Origin: Cercospora beticola
Taxonomy: Eukaryota > Ascomycota > Dothideomycetes > Mycosphaerellales > Mycosphaerellaceae
Assembly (NCBI RefSeq): GCF_033473495.1
Contig: NC_088937.1
Location: 1,736,001 to 1,800,000 of the forward strand
DNA length: 64,000 nucleotides
Reading direction: 5' to 3'
This document shows positions 32,513-43,284 of this stretch, in pieces. Under the pieces are notes generated by a model. That model had not been told where the DNA came from. It did not search any database and saw only the letters and a list, made by a program, of their open reading frames with translations. Both the position numbers and the translations under genes were made by a program. Position 1 is the first letter of the stretch. The number at the start of each line of letters is the position of its first letter.

Positions 32513-35461
32513 ATGGTCCAAGGGCCGTCCTTCGAGGCCATTGCTACGCTCGGCGATCTCTCCGTCCCCATCCAAGAGCGCGTGCGAGTCGCTAGGCACC
32601 TGAAGAATCTCATCATCGGCCATGACCAGCGTAAGGCGCTGGCCGTGCGGCATGGGATTGTGCAGCATCTGGCAGACATCATCGCTTCGGGATCCAAGGG
32701 CAAGCGGCGCCTCGAGCTGAACGGTGTCTCCCTCAGTGCTCATGCCGACCACGCCACTGCCGAAGAAGCCCTCAGACTGCAAGCCATCCTTATCATCGGT
32801 AGCCTGGCATCAGGAGGTCAGGCTCAGCCTCTGTGTGCTGCAGATATTCCAAAACTCCTGGTCGAGACGTTACCCGGAGAACATGCCTCTCGTCTGTCAA
32901 TCGCAACGCTGCAGGCATTGCAGGCTCTTGCCTCATTCTGGTCGACCACAGACGAAAATCTAGACTATGACTTCTGGTCAGCGTTGTTCAATGATGATAG
33001 CCTGAACGTGTTCAAGTCCATCTTGACGCAGAACGTTAAAGGCTCGGCCGCCCAGCAACAGATTACGTTGGTCGCCGAGCTCATAGCTGCGTTGCCTGAA
33101 GAAGGCTGCTCCGGATCCAAGGCCCTGCTTACCAGCTGCGGGCTTTTGGACACTCTCGCGGCGCTGCTTGTTTCACACGCTGTCCAAAACAAGATCGTCT
33201 GGTACCGCGGAGACCGCTCTCGCCTTCCATATGCACCACCAGGAGAATGGCTGCCCAGTGTACTTGCAGCTGTAGCGGCAATTATTCATGGCTCCAGCTA
33301 CCGAGCGCATCGATTCATACTGGCGTCCACCATCCGAGACCTCTTTTCACAAGCTGAGACCGATAGCACAGAGCAGCGAACCATGCTGGGTCCTAGGCAT
33401 GGTTTCGTGAGCTTCTATGAGAGCAAGCTACCTCCTCTGCACGTCCCTGCTTCCAAGAGTGTATCGCATGGTTCAGCTTCTGGTGCATTTCCAGCTTTGA
33501 GGGCGTTGCAAAACTCGAAACACGGCAACGGCAACACGGAAGCCTCGGTTCTGGTCAGCGACATAGATCACTCGAATGCAGTCTGTGGGTGGCTCCTGGT
33601 GCTCACTCGTTCTCTGCGCGGCTACAACCGTCTTCGTGCTTTGAGACTTCTCGCGCTGGTATCTAATGCTATCGAGGCGGAACCGGCTGGCATGTCGACG
33701 AAGGCAGAATATGCTCAGAAAACTCGCGAGCGGCAACGACAGCTTTCCCTACTGGCGGTGCCGTTGGCTGTCCAACTTGTACAGGTAGCCAACGACACTA
33801 AGCCCAAGGATAAGATCAACGAGCAACAGGAGCTCAAGTTGGTCAAGGAACAAGCATGCAGTGTCCTTTCATTGCTGATTCGTGGTGTCAAAGATCTGCA
33901 GATCGCAGCCGTCGAAGCAGGTGCTATCAAGCATGTCTGCCCTATCCTGAAGAAGAGCTTCGACAACGTTGTTCCTGCGAAACCAATGTGGTCTGCACGA
34001 CCCGGCATGCAATTGGACGCGGACACACCAACATCGTGCCAACCTGGATCGTTGACCTTCCCGCCCGAAGTTGGACACGCTATGCGCTGTCGCGAAAGCA
34101 CTTTGAAGGCGTTGGAAGCCATCGCTGCCAAAGAAGACCTGCACCGCAAGGCCATCATCGACTTTGGGGTCGTAAGCTGCATCATTGACTCGCTCAAGCC
34201 ATTGCCAGAGAACATCCCAGTCGAAGCTCATGGCAGGGCTCAAGTTACTCCCAAGGATGGCAACACGACTCGAGTTATCCTTGCCGCGTGTCGTGCAGCT
34301 CAATCTATGTCCAGGAGTGTCAGCGTTCTTAGGACGAGCCTGATCGACGGCGGTATCGCGAAGCCGCTTATTTCTCTGCTGAATCACGAGTCGCTTGATG
34401 TCCAAATTGCTGCCACCGATGTATGCTGCAACTTACTACCTGACTTCAGTCCAATGCGAGAAGACCTATCAGAGGGCAATGTCGTGCGTACATTGGCGGA
34501 GCATGCTCGAAGCAACTCCCCAGAGTTGCGACTTTCCAGTCTGTGGGCACTGAAGCACCTGGTCTACAACTGTCCTAAAGAGGTCAAACTTGCTGCGCTC
34601 GAGGAGCTTGGTACCGGATGGCTGGTAGGCATCATCCAGGGCGAACAGCGAGAGACCATAGGCGGCGGCGTCAGCGTTGGTCTTAGTACTCCCAATGCTG
34701 CTGGAGAGCAGGTGGATCTGCTCAATCCGTCTTCGATGGAGTTGGATGAACCTACAAACGAGGATGATGAAGCCATGGACGAGGATGACGAAGACGGAGA
34801 AATGCTCTTCGATGAGGCGTCTAGTACACACTATCAAGCTTCGCAGATGCGGTCTACACTCAACCCCCCGGCCCCTGCTTTCAATCCTAAACGATTTCTT
34901 TCGAGCATACGAGAGATGGAGCAAAGTGGAGAGTACGCGTCGCGAAGAGACGAAGCCAAAATCCAACAACAGGCTCTCGACTTCATTCGCAATTTCATCA
35001 ACGGCGAAGACTGCATGGCACTTTCCGATCATCTGATGAATGCGATCGGCAGCGCCAAGGTTTACGAACTGCTCACAGCAAAACTCTCTCCTGTCACTCG
35101 CTCAGGTGGACGGCAGGTGTACAACACCACGGAGCTCGTCCTCAGCACTATCCACGTACTCATTCATCTAGCCAATGCATCGGCCAAACATCGAAAATTG
35201 ATCATTGCGCAAAAGCCGCTGTTGCAGGCCATGTTGCCTCATTTCAATCACGTTGATCATCGCGTCCGTGTCATGAGCGTCTGGGCAGTGAACTCGCTCA
35301 CTTATATCGAAGACGGGGATGACAGACGCGACGCTCGTCAAAGGTCTCAGGAATTGAAGGCCGTGGGCATCGAGCAGGCTGTGAGAGCACTGCAAGGTGA
35401 TCACAACCTCGATGTGCGCGAGCGCGTAAAGACTGCTATCAGACAGTTTGAGACGCTATAG
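32513..35461 (+). CDS. GID5: armadillo-repeat subunit of the GID/CTLH E3 ligase (Gid5/Vid28, ARMC8-like)
   Basis: A single exon of 982 residues made of armadillo/HEAT-type helical repeats (for example VPIQERVRVARHLKNLIIGHDQRK near the start and HRVRVMSVWAVNSLTYIEDGDD near the end). Length, repeat pattern and the ARM block after a C-terminal acidic insert match ARMC8/Vid28 proteins. In yeast Gid5 holds the substrate receptor Gid4 to the GID E3 ligase, which degrades gluconeogenic enzymes when glucose returns. An acidic low-complexity loop (NEDDEAMDEDDEDGEMLFDE) interrupts the repeats near residue 750 and is probably disordered. The ATG at 32513 begins directly at conserved sequence. Confidence 0.88.
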   Translation: MVQGPSFEAIATLGDLSVPIQERVRVARHLKNLIIGHDQRKALAVRHGIVQHLADIIASGSKGKRRLELNGVSLSAHADHATAEEALRLQAILIIGSLASGGQAQPLCAADIPKLLVETLPGEHASRLSIATLQALQALASFWSTTDENLDYDFWSALFNDDSLNVFKSILTQNVKGSAAQQQITLVAELIAALPEEGCSGSKALLTSCGLLDTLAALLVSHAVQNKIVWYRGDRSRLPYAPPGEWLPSVLAAVAAIIHGSSYRAHRFILASTIRDLFSQAETDSTEQRTMLGPRHGFVSFYESKLPPLHVPASKSVSHGSASGAFPALRALQNSKHGNGNTEASVLVSDIDHSNAVCGWLLVLTRSLRGYNRLRALRLLALVSNAIEAEPAGMSTKAEYAQKTRERQRQLSLLAVPLAVQLVQVANDTKPKDKINEQQELKLVKEQACSVLSLLIRGVKDLQIAAVEAGAIKHVCPILKKSFDNVVPAKPMWSARPGMQLDADTPTSCQPGSLTFPPEVGHAMRCRESTLKALEAIAAKEDLHRKAIIDFGVVSCIIDSLKPLPENIPVEAHGRAQVTPKDGNTTRVILAACRAAQSMSRSVSVLRTSLIDGGIAKPLISLLNHESLDVQIAATDVCCNLLPDFSPMREDLSEGNVVRTLAEHARSNSPELRLSSLWALKHLVYNCPKEVKLAALEELGTGWLVGIIQGEQRETIGGGVSVGLSTPNAAGEQVDLLNPSSMELDEPTNEDDEAMDEDDEDGEMLFDEASSTHYQASQMRSTLNPPAPAFNPKRFLSSIREMEQSGEYASRRDEAKIQQQALDFIRNFINGEDCMALSDHLMNAIGSAKVYELLTAKLSPVTRSGGRQVYNTTELVLSTIHVLIHLANASAKHRKLIIAQKPLLQAMLPHFNHVDHRVRVMSVWAVNSLTYIEDGDDRRDARQRSQELKAVGIEQAVRALQGDHNLDVRERVKTAIRQFETL

Positions 35462-35613
35462 AGAAGCTTAACAGTGTAACATTAGACTCGAACAACTTTT
35501 CCGCCCTCTGTAGCTGTGACTGCATCTTTTGTTGCGCAGTGCCCTTACAATAAGTCGTCTGTCTTCTTTGCCAACGAATAGTCTACATCCATACCCACCA
35601 CATGCGTCAGCAG

Positions 35614-36786
35614 TCAATATTCCCCAATGGCATTGTGTCGTGTGTTACAGCTCTGGCATCGAGCAGTGTGGACGTCATCAAGGATGTAGCTGAACGGCGA
35701 TTGTTTACATTTATTGCAATAGGGTATGCGAGCGAAGCCCTGAAGTCTCTTGTCCAGGATCTCCTGAGCACTACGCGCGCGAGTTTCGGCTGCTGATTGC
35801 TGGGTCCGGGCCTCCTTGAGCTTGGAGTCACTGTCCTTCTGCTGCTGGCGAGCATTGTCACGCAGTTTGGTGACCTCCTTTTCATGGGCCTTCTGGATAT
35901 CCTCTAGCTCGCGCTGTTTGGTACTGAGCTGCTGGCGACCGTTGTTGCGATCCGTACGGAGTCGCGTAACATCAGCGAGTGCCTTGTCTTTGGCCTGTAG
36001 AGCTTCATCACGCGCAGTTTGAGCGTTCTTCACCTCGAGCTGTGTCTTATCCATGTCGGTCTGGTGCAGTTCATGCTGCTTGACTAAAGCGTCATTGAAC
36101 TCTGTGACAGCGCCGCAGATGAATTGCGGCACGAAGTCGTCAAGATCGTTGCGCTCAAAGAGAAGCTCGACGAAAGTCTGGTCTTGGAGAAGCTGTTCTT
36201 TCTGCTGGAGAGCCATTTGGAGAACCTTCTTACGCAGAGCGTTGTCTTCGGTGGGCATAGTGTGCCTAACGACGCGAGCAACGAGATCCAGGAAGATCGA
36301 TCTGTCATTTTCCTTGAGAGGCTGCGCGCCGTTGACGAACTTGCTTGCCGCAAGGTCTCTCAATGCAGCGATGTCGTAGAGGTCTCCAGCCGCGTGGACG
36401 AGTACATGGGCAGCGAGCTGGTGCATGTCGCTTGCTTTCTCTTCTACCGTAGCTTCGACATCTGCAGCTTCTTGGCCTTCTCCTTTTGGCAGCACGTAGT
36501 CATCGGTGTAGATGAACTGCAGGACGCAGTCAATCGTCGCGGCATCGAAGATCCTGTGCTCGAAGACAGTTCTGGTCGCGGCCTGTCAAACCTTGTCAGT
36601 GAGCTGTCCCAATTGCGTGAAGCTATATACACACCGTGAAGCCTGTCTTGCACTCGGCCTCAAGAACTTTGGAGCGAGCGCAGGCAGCGGCACGATGTGC
36701 GAGGAACACTGCTTCTTCGCAGTGTATCTCAAGGTCCCGTAGTCTCCGGAGAGGTAGGGGTTGCTGAAAACCTTGCCACGAGCCAT
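35614..36786 (-). CDS. BTB/POZ-domain protein with coiled coil and C-terminal CxxC pair; apparent frameshift near start
   Basis: The second exon (35614-36582) and end of the first (to 36635) encode a BTB domain: DLEIHCEEAVFLAHRAAACARSKVLEAECKTGF, joined over a GT-AG intron (36583-36634) to AATRTVFE, then VLQFIYTDDY and LYDIAALRDLAASKF. A charged coiled coil (about 170 residues) follows, then a zinc-ribbon-like end with two CxxC pairs (CNKC and CQSC about 22 residues apart). The natural start, ATG 36786, gives MARGKVFSNPYLSGDY, what family members have before DLEIHC, but one base is missing around 36737, where only GG stands between the TAC and GAC codons. Either there is a one-base deletion (error or mutation), or a short upstream exon (ATG near 36941) is used. 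Fungal BTB proteins of this type have no assigned function. Confidence 0.7.
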
Positions 36787-38786
36787 GCTTGGCGAGTGGT
36801 GGGTTCGTGTTGGACTCGATGTCGATGTGCGACGAGTGGTGGTGAAGGCAGCTGAAGTTGTGATTAAGTTGTGGAGGAAACAAACTCCTCGAGCTGCAGT
36901 GGCAAGTTCTGCGCCAACGGCCGCCTTCACTTCACTTGCATGAGTGCGACAGAAGCGCAGCAGTGGAGGAAGGAGATAGCTGATACCACTTCAGCTAAAA
37001 CAGCGGTTCACTTGATGTGACCTGCAAAACCCAAGATTGGAGGGCTTCTTTCGGGTAGTAAGTACTGCGAAGCTTTGGACATTGAATGTGGGCACATTAC
37101 AGCCGCTTTACTACTCACTATGGTCCCGGTCGTTGTGAGCACGGGCGGTTTGGCGACTCGGCGAAGGTAAGCTTGCTTGCTGCTGAAAGTGAAGGTATCT
37201 TGCCTTCGTTCTTCCTGTAGGACTTGCACCTAAGCCACAGCGCCGGAGTAGCATGCGCACTTGACAGGTCACTGAGACTCTTCTCTAACTGCTTTGTGCT
37301 GCGAACGCGAGCTGATACTAGCAGACCACTTCGTCAATGGGCAACACAGAAGGTGAAGTAGGTTCCGGCAACTGGTGCGCATACATAGTCCTCACTGAGC
37401 TCATCACACATAGTTCTCCAAATCTGACACGAGCCATTCGACAATTCTCGCTCTTCCGACGTCCATTTTGCTGTTGCAGACAGAGGCTGGAATGAAGTGG
37501 AACTTGTTCAGGGAAACAGCTTTCGTCCTGGTCGACTCCAGAATGTCGGAGGATGCTGACGGTGCGGTTCAGCGGTGACGAATGGCTTTGACCGTGAAGT
37601 GACGATGGTGCACCCAATATCACCGATGAGCATTGACCTCGTTGAAAGCGTGCGGTGTGAAAGCCATTCTGCGATGATTAAGCGTTTCACGTGATGAGCA
37701 CATCTGGTTACTGCCCAGCGAACCGACAAGCGACAACCTAAACGCCGACATGCACATCTGCAGAAAATCTCCGTCGACAGAACACCACCGCTTGCGGCAT
37801 GAGACGAGGGCATGTTTCAGAGCCGTCGATGAATCTTAGTTCCGACCTGATATTGGGTGTTCGTGCTGTAGCTGATGAGTCTAGATGCACACGACCGCAC
37901 TCGACGAATGCCAGAGACCCTCTCCAGGTCGTCTGCCACTTGCGTATGCGATCGACCTCTGACGTACGCGCCCAACCATATGTCTTGTCCCGGCGCTCCA
38001 CACAGGAGAGGCACGCAGTCAAGAGGTGGAGAGCGGCACAGCCATTGACTTTCGCAATGACAGCCAAATGACCACCCATGCTGGTCTTTGACTACGTGCG
38101 GACATACGATGGACTATTATAGCCCGTGAATATGACAATGGGCACAGGACGTGGTCGTCACCAAGCGTGTGGAAGCTCGAGTACCGCGCTGAGGATTGCG
38201 CGCAAGAACTACTTTCCTGCACGAGAGGCGCCAATGCGACTCATGTCCACGCATGCTCGATGGCCCTAGTCACCATGAAGGCCGTGTGTATCTGGACCCC
38301 AGAAGCCATCAGGACGTCTGTGGTATGCAGCAGCTGTGCAGTCCTCGAGAGCCTGGTAGGCAACCAGATGCAGGTACTGACTCAGCTGCCTTCGGGTAGC
38401 TCCGTTCTGTGAGCTTTTGACCTCATCCAGCGCTGACCATGAGTCGTTGCGCTGCAGCGAGCGTTCGCAATGACGATTATGATGCTCTCGTACATGCTCG
38501 CACAGCCTGCCCGAGTCAGCAACGGTGGCCCTAGGTGGCTGTTTTTGCGGACGTTTTTGGGCATCGATTGCGCTTTGGCAGCCATCGACTCGCGGTGGTG
38601 GGCACCACATGCACTGTACGGCGGAGTGCCCACGATGACGAATAGCATCGGCACGATGATCAAGACCTCGAGATCGCCAGTAGCTGAGTATAACACACTG
38701 ATCCCGCAGCGTGAGATCATTTCTTTCTACAAATCATACAAACAACACATCTTCATTTATTGAGCACTAATGCATGAATTTTGTGC
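36787..38786. other. 2-kb region without recognisable genes
   Basis: No frame in this stretch has protein-like character. It should contain the BTB-gene promoter at the left and the Asn-rich gene promoter at the right. No repeat, RNA gene or mobile element was recognised by eye. Confidence 0.35.
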
Positions 38787-40730
38787 ATGAAGGCTCTAGC
38801 ATTCAAGAATCAAGCAGTTCCGCTGAGCATGGGATTTTTCTCGGGTAAGAACTCCAATAACTCAGCTGTCGCCCGCCTCAACGGACACGGATTAAGTGTC
38901 ATCGAAGAGAAGCAAGAAACCAACCTCAAGCCAAGAACCAGCAACTCCAAGATGAGGCCCGCCAGTCGCAGTGCAAGTCGGTCTCGCCCTCCAGGTAACA
39001 CTGGTTTGAATTCCAATGGAATCAGCTTTAACAATGATTCGTCAGATGACGGCATTGACGCCCGCCGAGACACGCAAGTGAAGGTTGTCTCTATCAACAA
39101 TGGATCCGGTAATGGCCGGGCAACGTCGTCATCTGACGAGTCTGCCAACTCTGGCTGGTCCAACAAGGGAGGCAGCAGTTCAGAGAGTGAATACAGCACC
39201 ACCAGTACCGGCTCTTCCGCAAGGAACGAGACCAAGGGCAGTGGTATCAGCATGAGCAACAACAATTCTACCGCGAGCAGCAACAACAACAATAACAATA
39301 ACTCCTCCTCCTCAATGGGCATGAACTCGGCGAATACCTCCTCGAACAACAACTCGTCGTCGAACAATTCATCGTCGAACAACAACTCATCGTCCTTGGG
39401 ATCGTCAAACAATTCGTCTTCCTATGGGTCGAACAATACTCAGTCGACAAGCACAGGGTCGTCCTCGATTGGAAGCAGCAACACCTCTTCCACCGGGAAC
39501 TCCAACAACAGCTCTTCTTTTGGCTCATCCAACAACAACAACAACTCGTCGAGCAACAACTCCACCAACAACTCCTCGCCTGGAAGCTCGAGCAACAACA
39601 ACACTTCGTCTTACGGCAGCTCGGACAACACATCCTCGAACAGCAGTAACAATAACAACAACTCGAGCTACACATCGACCTCAAGCGGCTCGAACAGCAA
39701 TAACAACAACTCGTCAATGAACAGCTCATCGATGAACAGCTCGGGTAACAACAGCTCATCATTCGGTGGAAACAACAGCAACAGCAACAGCAACACCTCT
39801 TCGAGCGGTAACAACAACAGCTCGTCTTTCGGTGGCAATAGCAACAGCAACAACAACAACTCTTCCTCAGGAAGCTCGAATGTCTCTTCGATGGGAAACA
39901 GCTCCAACTCCAACTCCAACTCGAACAACTCGAACAACTCCTCGTCGCTTGGTGGAAATATGGGTGGCAATTCGAACTCGGGATACAACTCTGGCAATGA
40001 GGCCCAACGGTCGAAATCTTACACTCGTGATTTTGGCACCGGTACAGACGACCTTCGCAAGCGATCAGGCACACCTCAAGGTCAGAGGAGCAACACCTAC
40101 AATGGGAAGGCCTCGAACAATGGTAATAACAATAATAACAACAACAACAACTCTTCTTATGGTAACAACAATGGCCACAACCGTAACCACAGCCGGGCCG
40201 GCAGCAACAACTCGCAGAACGCGTGGAGTGGTGACCCAAATCAATTTGGAGGTCGTGAGAATGCACGAGACTCCGGTCATGACTGGAACCGCGATGAACA
40301 GAAGGCCTATGATGAAGGTGCCCGCATCGCCGCTCGAGAAATGCAAAACATGGACATTAACGACAACAACTCCAACAACAATAACAATAACCGCAACGGA
40401 GGATATGGCGGAAACAACAACAATAATAACAACAACCGTGGCGGCGGTGGCGGAGGCTATGGAAACAACAATAACAACTACGGTGGAGGCTATAACAACA
40501 ATAACAACAACAACCGTGGAGGCTATGGTGGCGGCTACAACAACAACAATGATCGTGGGTACGGCGGTGGTGGAAGTGGCGGCTGGAACAACCGACGTGA
40601 CAGTCCACCACAAAAAGAATCCCGCTTCAACACCGATCGCAAGATGGATGTCGCCTACGAAGCTGGTTACAAGGACGCCATGGAGAAGGTCAAGGCCGAC
40701 ATGATGCGACAGTTCGGTCGAGGCTACTAG
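38787..40730 (+). CDS. Asn/Ser-rich low-complexity (prion-like) protein
   Basis: A single exon, about 647 residues from ATG 38787; another in-frame ATG is at 38829 (MGFFSGKN). The first 150 residues are polar with Lys/Arg. Residues about 155-395 are almost only Asn and Ser with Gly and Thr, broken by SSFGGN and SSMGM-type words. Residues about 440-615 alternate Asn runs with Gly/Tyr words (NNNRGGYGG, GGGYNNNN). Two helical segments stand out: DEQKAYDEGARIAAREMQNMD and, at the extreme C-terminus, MDVAYEAGYKDAMEKVKADMMRQFG. Such N/Q-rich, G/Y-rich composition is typical of prion-like or condensate-forming proteins, but no RNA-binding domain is seen. The DNA is an (AAC)n-like microsatellite in effect, so length variation between strains is expected. 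Confidence 0.85.
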   Translation: MKALAFKNQAVPLSMGFFSGKNSNNSAVARLNGHGLSVIEEKQETNLKPRTSNSKMRPASRSASRSRPPGNTGLNSNGISFNNDSSDDGIDARRDTQVKVVSINNGSGNGRATSSSDESANSGWSNKGGSSSESEYSTTSTGSSARNETKGSGISMSNNNSTASSNNNNNNNSSSSMGMNSANTSSNNNSSSNNSSSNNNSSSLGSSNNSSSYGSNNTQSTSTGSSSIGSSNTSSTGNSNNSSSFGSSNNNNNSSSNNSTNNSSPGSSSNNNTSSYGSSDNTSSNSSNNNNNSSYTSTSSGSNSNNNNSSMNSSSMNSSGNNSSSFGGNNSNSNSNTSSSGNNNSSSFGGNSNSNNNNSSSGSSNVSSMGNSSNSNSNSNNSNNSSSLGGNMGGNSNSGYNSGNEAQRSKSYTRDFGTGTDDLRKRSGTPQGQRSNTYNGKASNNGNNNNNNNNNSSYGNNNGHNRNHSRAGSNNSQNAWSGDPNQFGGRENARDSGHDWNRDEQKAYDEGARIAAREMQNMDINDNNSNNNNNNRNGGYGGNNNNNNNNRGGGGGGYGNNNNNYGGGYNNNNNNNRGGYGGGYNNNNDRGYGGGGSGGWNNRRDSPPQKESRFNTDRKMDVAYEAGYKDAMEKVKADMMRQFGRGY

Positions 40731-41391
40731 ACCAGGCCCACCTCGTCGCATGTTTATTACACCTTATCGTCGCCATACTCCCTCTCATGGGGAAAAGAAG
40801 GAACGCCTTGCTTGAGCATTTATTGCGCGCGAGGCATCACGGGACCCAAGACTGCTAGTTGCGTATGAGATGGAAATCTCTCAGCTGAGAGGAAAGAAGT
40901 AAAGGAATCTGCTTTGTTACTCGTGTATATATATACCCGCGAGGCACGAAACAAGACCTGTACATTAGTCTCCTTTGTAAATACTGTTTGACCGCGAGCG
41001 ATGGGAGCTCAGGACAGGAGTTATTCGGGTCGTTTTATTTGATTATGAAAAAAAAAAGTTGAAAATTAATCCTCACGTTCCCTGTCTTCATCAGCTCGCC
41101 ACCTATCTCTGATGTTTTTCAGTCTAACAACCCTAAAAGTCCTGATAACTGATCAAAACCATCGCACATCATAAGTTTGCTGGAGCTTTGGTAAGAAGAG
41201 AGACCCGTGAAACCTTTTGCAGCAAAGTGTATGTGAAAGCAGAAGGTGGGCAACGTAATTGTAGTTGTGTATCCCATCCTAGGATCGATATCAAAGAACG
41301 CCAAAACACCATGCTACGCTACGTACGCTTCATTTTCACATCGCATCCTCATCATCATACTGTGTCCTTCTGTGCAATTCATTACATCAAT
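40731..41391. other. convergent intergenic region with AT-rich tracts
   Basis: About 660 bp between two converging stops. A TATATATA tract lies near 40928 and a poly-A run (9-10 A) near 41048, suitable for 3'-end formation of the Asn-rich gene. No coding potential was recognised. Confidence 0.4.
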
Positions 41392-43284
41392 TCAATCTGC
41401 CCACCTGCCCATGTGTTGTCCAAACATGACGAGCGCAGAAGCGGTATTGAGACAAAGCTCAGTGCCGGTACCCGCATCGGTCGATGCACTCAGTTCCCGA
41501 TCTCGATCGTCTACAAGACTTTCGAGCGTGCCTTCCTTCTGAGGGGCTTCTGGAGAGGTAGACGCTGCTGGGTCGACCACAGTCGGAGATGGTGCCGAGA
41601 AAGTGGAGGTCTCACTCTGGGAAACTTCATCCGCTATTGATGTCGGAGTGGAGACTTCCTCTGTTGGCAACTGTGTAGGAGTGGATACCTCCTCTACTGA
41701 TAGTTCTGTCAATGTCGGAGGCACCTCCGCAGAGATAGTCGTGTGGGCAGCTTCGAGTGTGCTTGCGACCGACAGGTCTGAATATCCTCGCGGGTCTGCT
41801 TGCACATGCTCGAAAGCCGGTGGAAGCACTGAAGCATCGAATCTAGGCGTCAAACAGGCGCGGAGAGCCACAGCCATGGCGATGGCAGCCAGGCCGAAGA
41901 CGAGCACATTTCGCTTGTCCTGAGCAAGTAGGAAGATGTAATTTTTCAGCAGAAGTGAGAGCGGGATATCCTTGGGCTGATAAACTTGTGGCAAGTCGTC
42001 CAGGCAACTTGAGTGGGTTTGTAGAGTTGCAGATGAGGGCTCCTCAGTCAATGGTGTACGATGTACAGGAGCTCGTCGTTCATTCGATCGTTTCGCCAGC
42101 TGCTCCTGCCGCGTGCGGAATTCTTGCTCAGCTTCCGACACTCGTTTTGCCTCCTCTTGCTGTCTCGCATCTTCTTCCGCAGCCTCTTCGAGCATTTTTT
42201 CATCCAGTTTCGTACGGAAATCTTCGTCAATGTACGGCAGGATCTCGACATCCACGCGCTCCATTTCCGTCCATGCAGCAGTCCAGGCCGAAGCCCTCAT
42301 CAACCCATTGGCGGCGAACACTTTGATGGTCCATTTCCTGCCCCTAGCACTAACAGCAGCATTGATGGGCTTCAAGTGGTGGTGACATGTGTCACAGACA
42401 TCGCTGTCCTCGAGTCCCTCGACACTAGAGCCCACCCCAGAATCGGTGGAGGATACAGAACTCCTGCTTCGGAAGTGTCCACACTTGGTGATGCGTTCTG
42501 GCTTGAGCTCCAGGGCCTCGAGTAGTCTCTCCTCCAGAAGCTCATAGTCGCCACTTGGATGCGGGATCAAGATGCCTCGTTGAAGAATGGTCTCCGTTAC
42601 TTTCGATCTGAGCAGACGCAGGCTTTCCAGCGTGCTGGCTGGTAGGATATCCTCCATGCTGCGCCTACTCCATGACAAGTTTATAGGCAGCAATGTGACG
42701 TGAAGTAGTACAAGTGGATAGTCCTTCTTCTCCATCTCCAGATCTGCCACAGCCCACTTGTTGCGTCCTGGACTCCCTTTGGCACTTGAACGACCAGATT
42801 TGGGCGTTCGCACTCGCGGTGGAGAGAGGAGTGATCGTCTCAGGCTGCGTTCTGAGGGAGCAGGAGATGACATCTGCATTTTCTTGACTGACTCCGGTCG
42901 ACGAAATGAGGGTCGGATCATGGGCGGAGTGTAGGGAGTATGCATGGCGCCTCGCTCATAGTCGGTCTCGAAGGTCGACTCTGGTAATGAAGAAATGGAG
43001 GCAGAAGTGAAAGCGGATTCTCGTCGTTCGTCGTCGGCATCTTCGATGTCGAGCTGCAGCGTCGTGTCGCCATCTTCGAAGTCGTGTTGCTGGCGAGGCT
43101 GCTCGTGGTCTAGGTCGTGATGGCTGTAGCCGCTGTCGGCTCGCTGGAGGCCTTGCGGTTTGGCGATGTGGGGTGAGGAATGTGCTCGTGGGCTCGGAAT
43201 GGCGGGCATGTCGGCGACGACATCTCTCTCATCGTCCTCCTCCTCGACAACGGCCACCGGCTGCGCTTTGGACAGGCGGGCCAT
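41392..43284 (-). CDS. conserved fungal tail-anchored-like protein, similar to so-called pathway-specific nitrogen regulators
   Basis: A single exon of 630 residues from ATG 43284. The N-terminal 150 residues are acidic and Ser-rich. A conserved centre starts at NKWAVADLEMEKKDYPLVLLHVTLLPI and continues through a CDTCHHH segment. A charged coiled coil follows (EEAAEEDARQQEEAKRVSEAE), then one hydrophobic span, RNVLVFGLAAIAMAVALRAC, about 130 residues from the end. The tail after it is Thr/Ser/Glu-rich and low complexity. Aspergillus homologues have been labelled pathway-specific nitrogen regulator, but no DNA-binding domain is visible here and the membrane span argues against a classical factor. 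I would treat the role as unknown. Confidence 0.72.
   Translation of the reverse strand: MARLSKAQPVAVVEEEDDERDVVADMPAIPSPRAHSSPHIAKPQGLQRADSGYSHHDLDHEQPRQQHDFEDGDTTLQLDIEDADDERRESAFTSASISSLPESTFETDYERGAMHTPYTPPMIRPSFRRPESVKKMQMSSPAPSERSLRRSLLSPPRVRTPKSGRSSAKGSPGRNKWAVADLEMEKKDYPLVLLHVTLLPINLSWSRRSMEDILPASTLESLRLLRSKVTETILQRGILIPHPSGDYELLEERLLEALELKPERITKCGHFRSRSSVSSTDSGVGSSVEGLEDSDVCDTCHHHLKPINAAVSARGRKWTIKVFAANGLMRASAWTAAWTEMERVDVEILPYIDEDFRTKLDEKMLEEAAEEDARQQEEAKRVSEAEQEFRTRQEQLAKRSNERRAPVHRTPLTEEPSSATLQTHSSCLDDLPQVYQPKDIPLSLLLKNYIFLLAQDKRNVLVFGLAAIAMAVALRACLTPRFDASVLPPAFEHVQADPRGYSDLSVASTLEAAHTTISAEVPPTLTELSVEEVSTPTQLPTEEVSTPTSIADEVSQSETSTFSAPSPTVVDPAASTSPEAPQKEGTLESLVDDRDRELSASTDAGTGTELCLNTASALVMFGQHMGRWAD

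Noticed and set aside
39268..40266. 332-residue Cys-rich minus-strand frame
   Set aside because: It is the reverse reading of the AAC/AGC-rich Asn/Ser gene; the Cys and Tyr content follows from codon repeats. The same holds for the Thr-rich plus frame 39766-40704 and the Val-rich minus frame 40065-40751.
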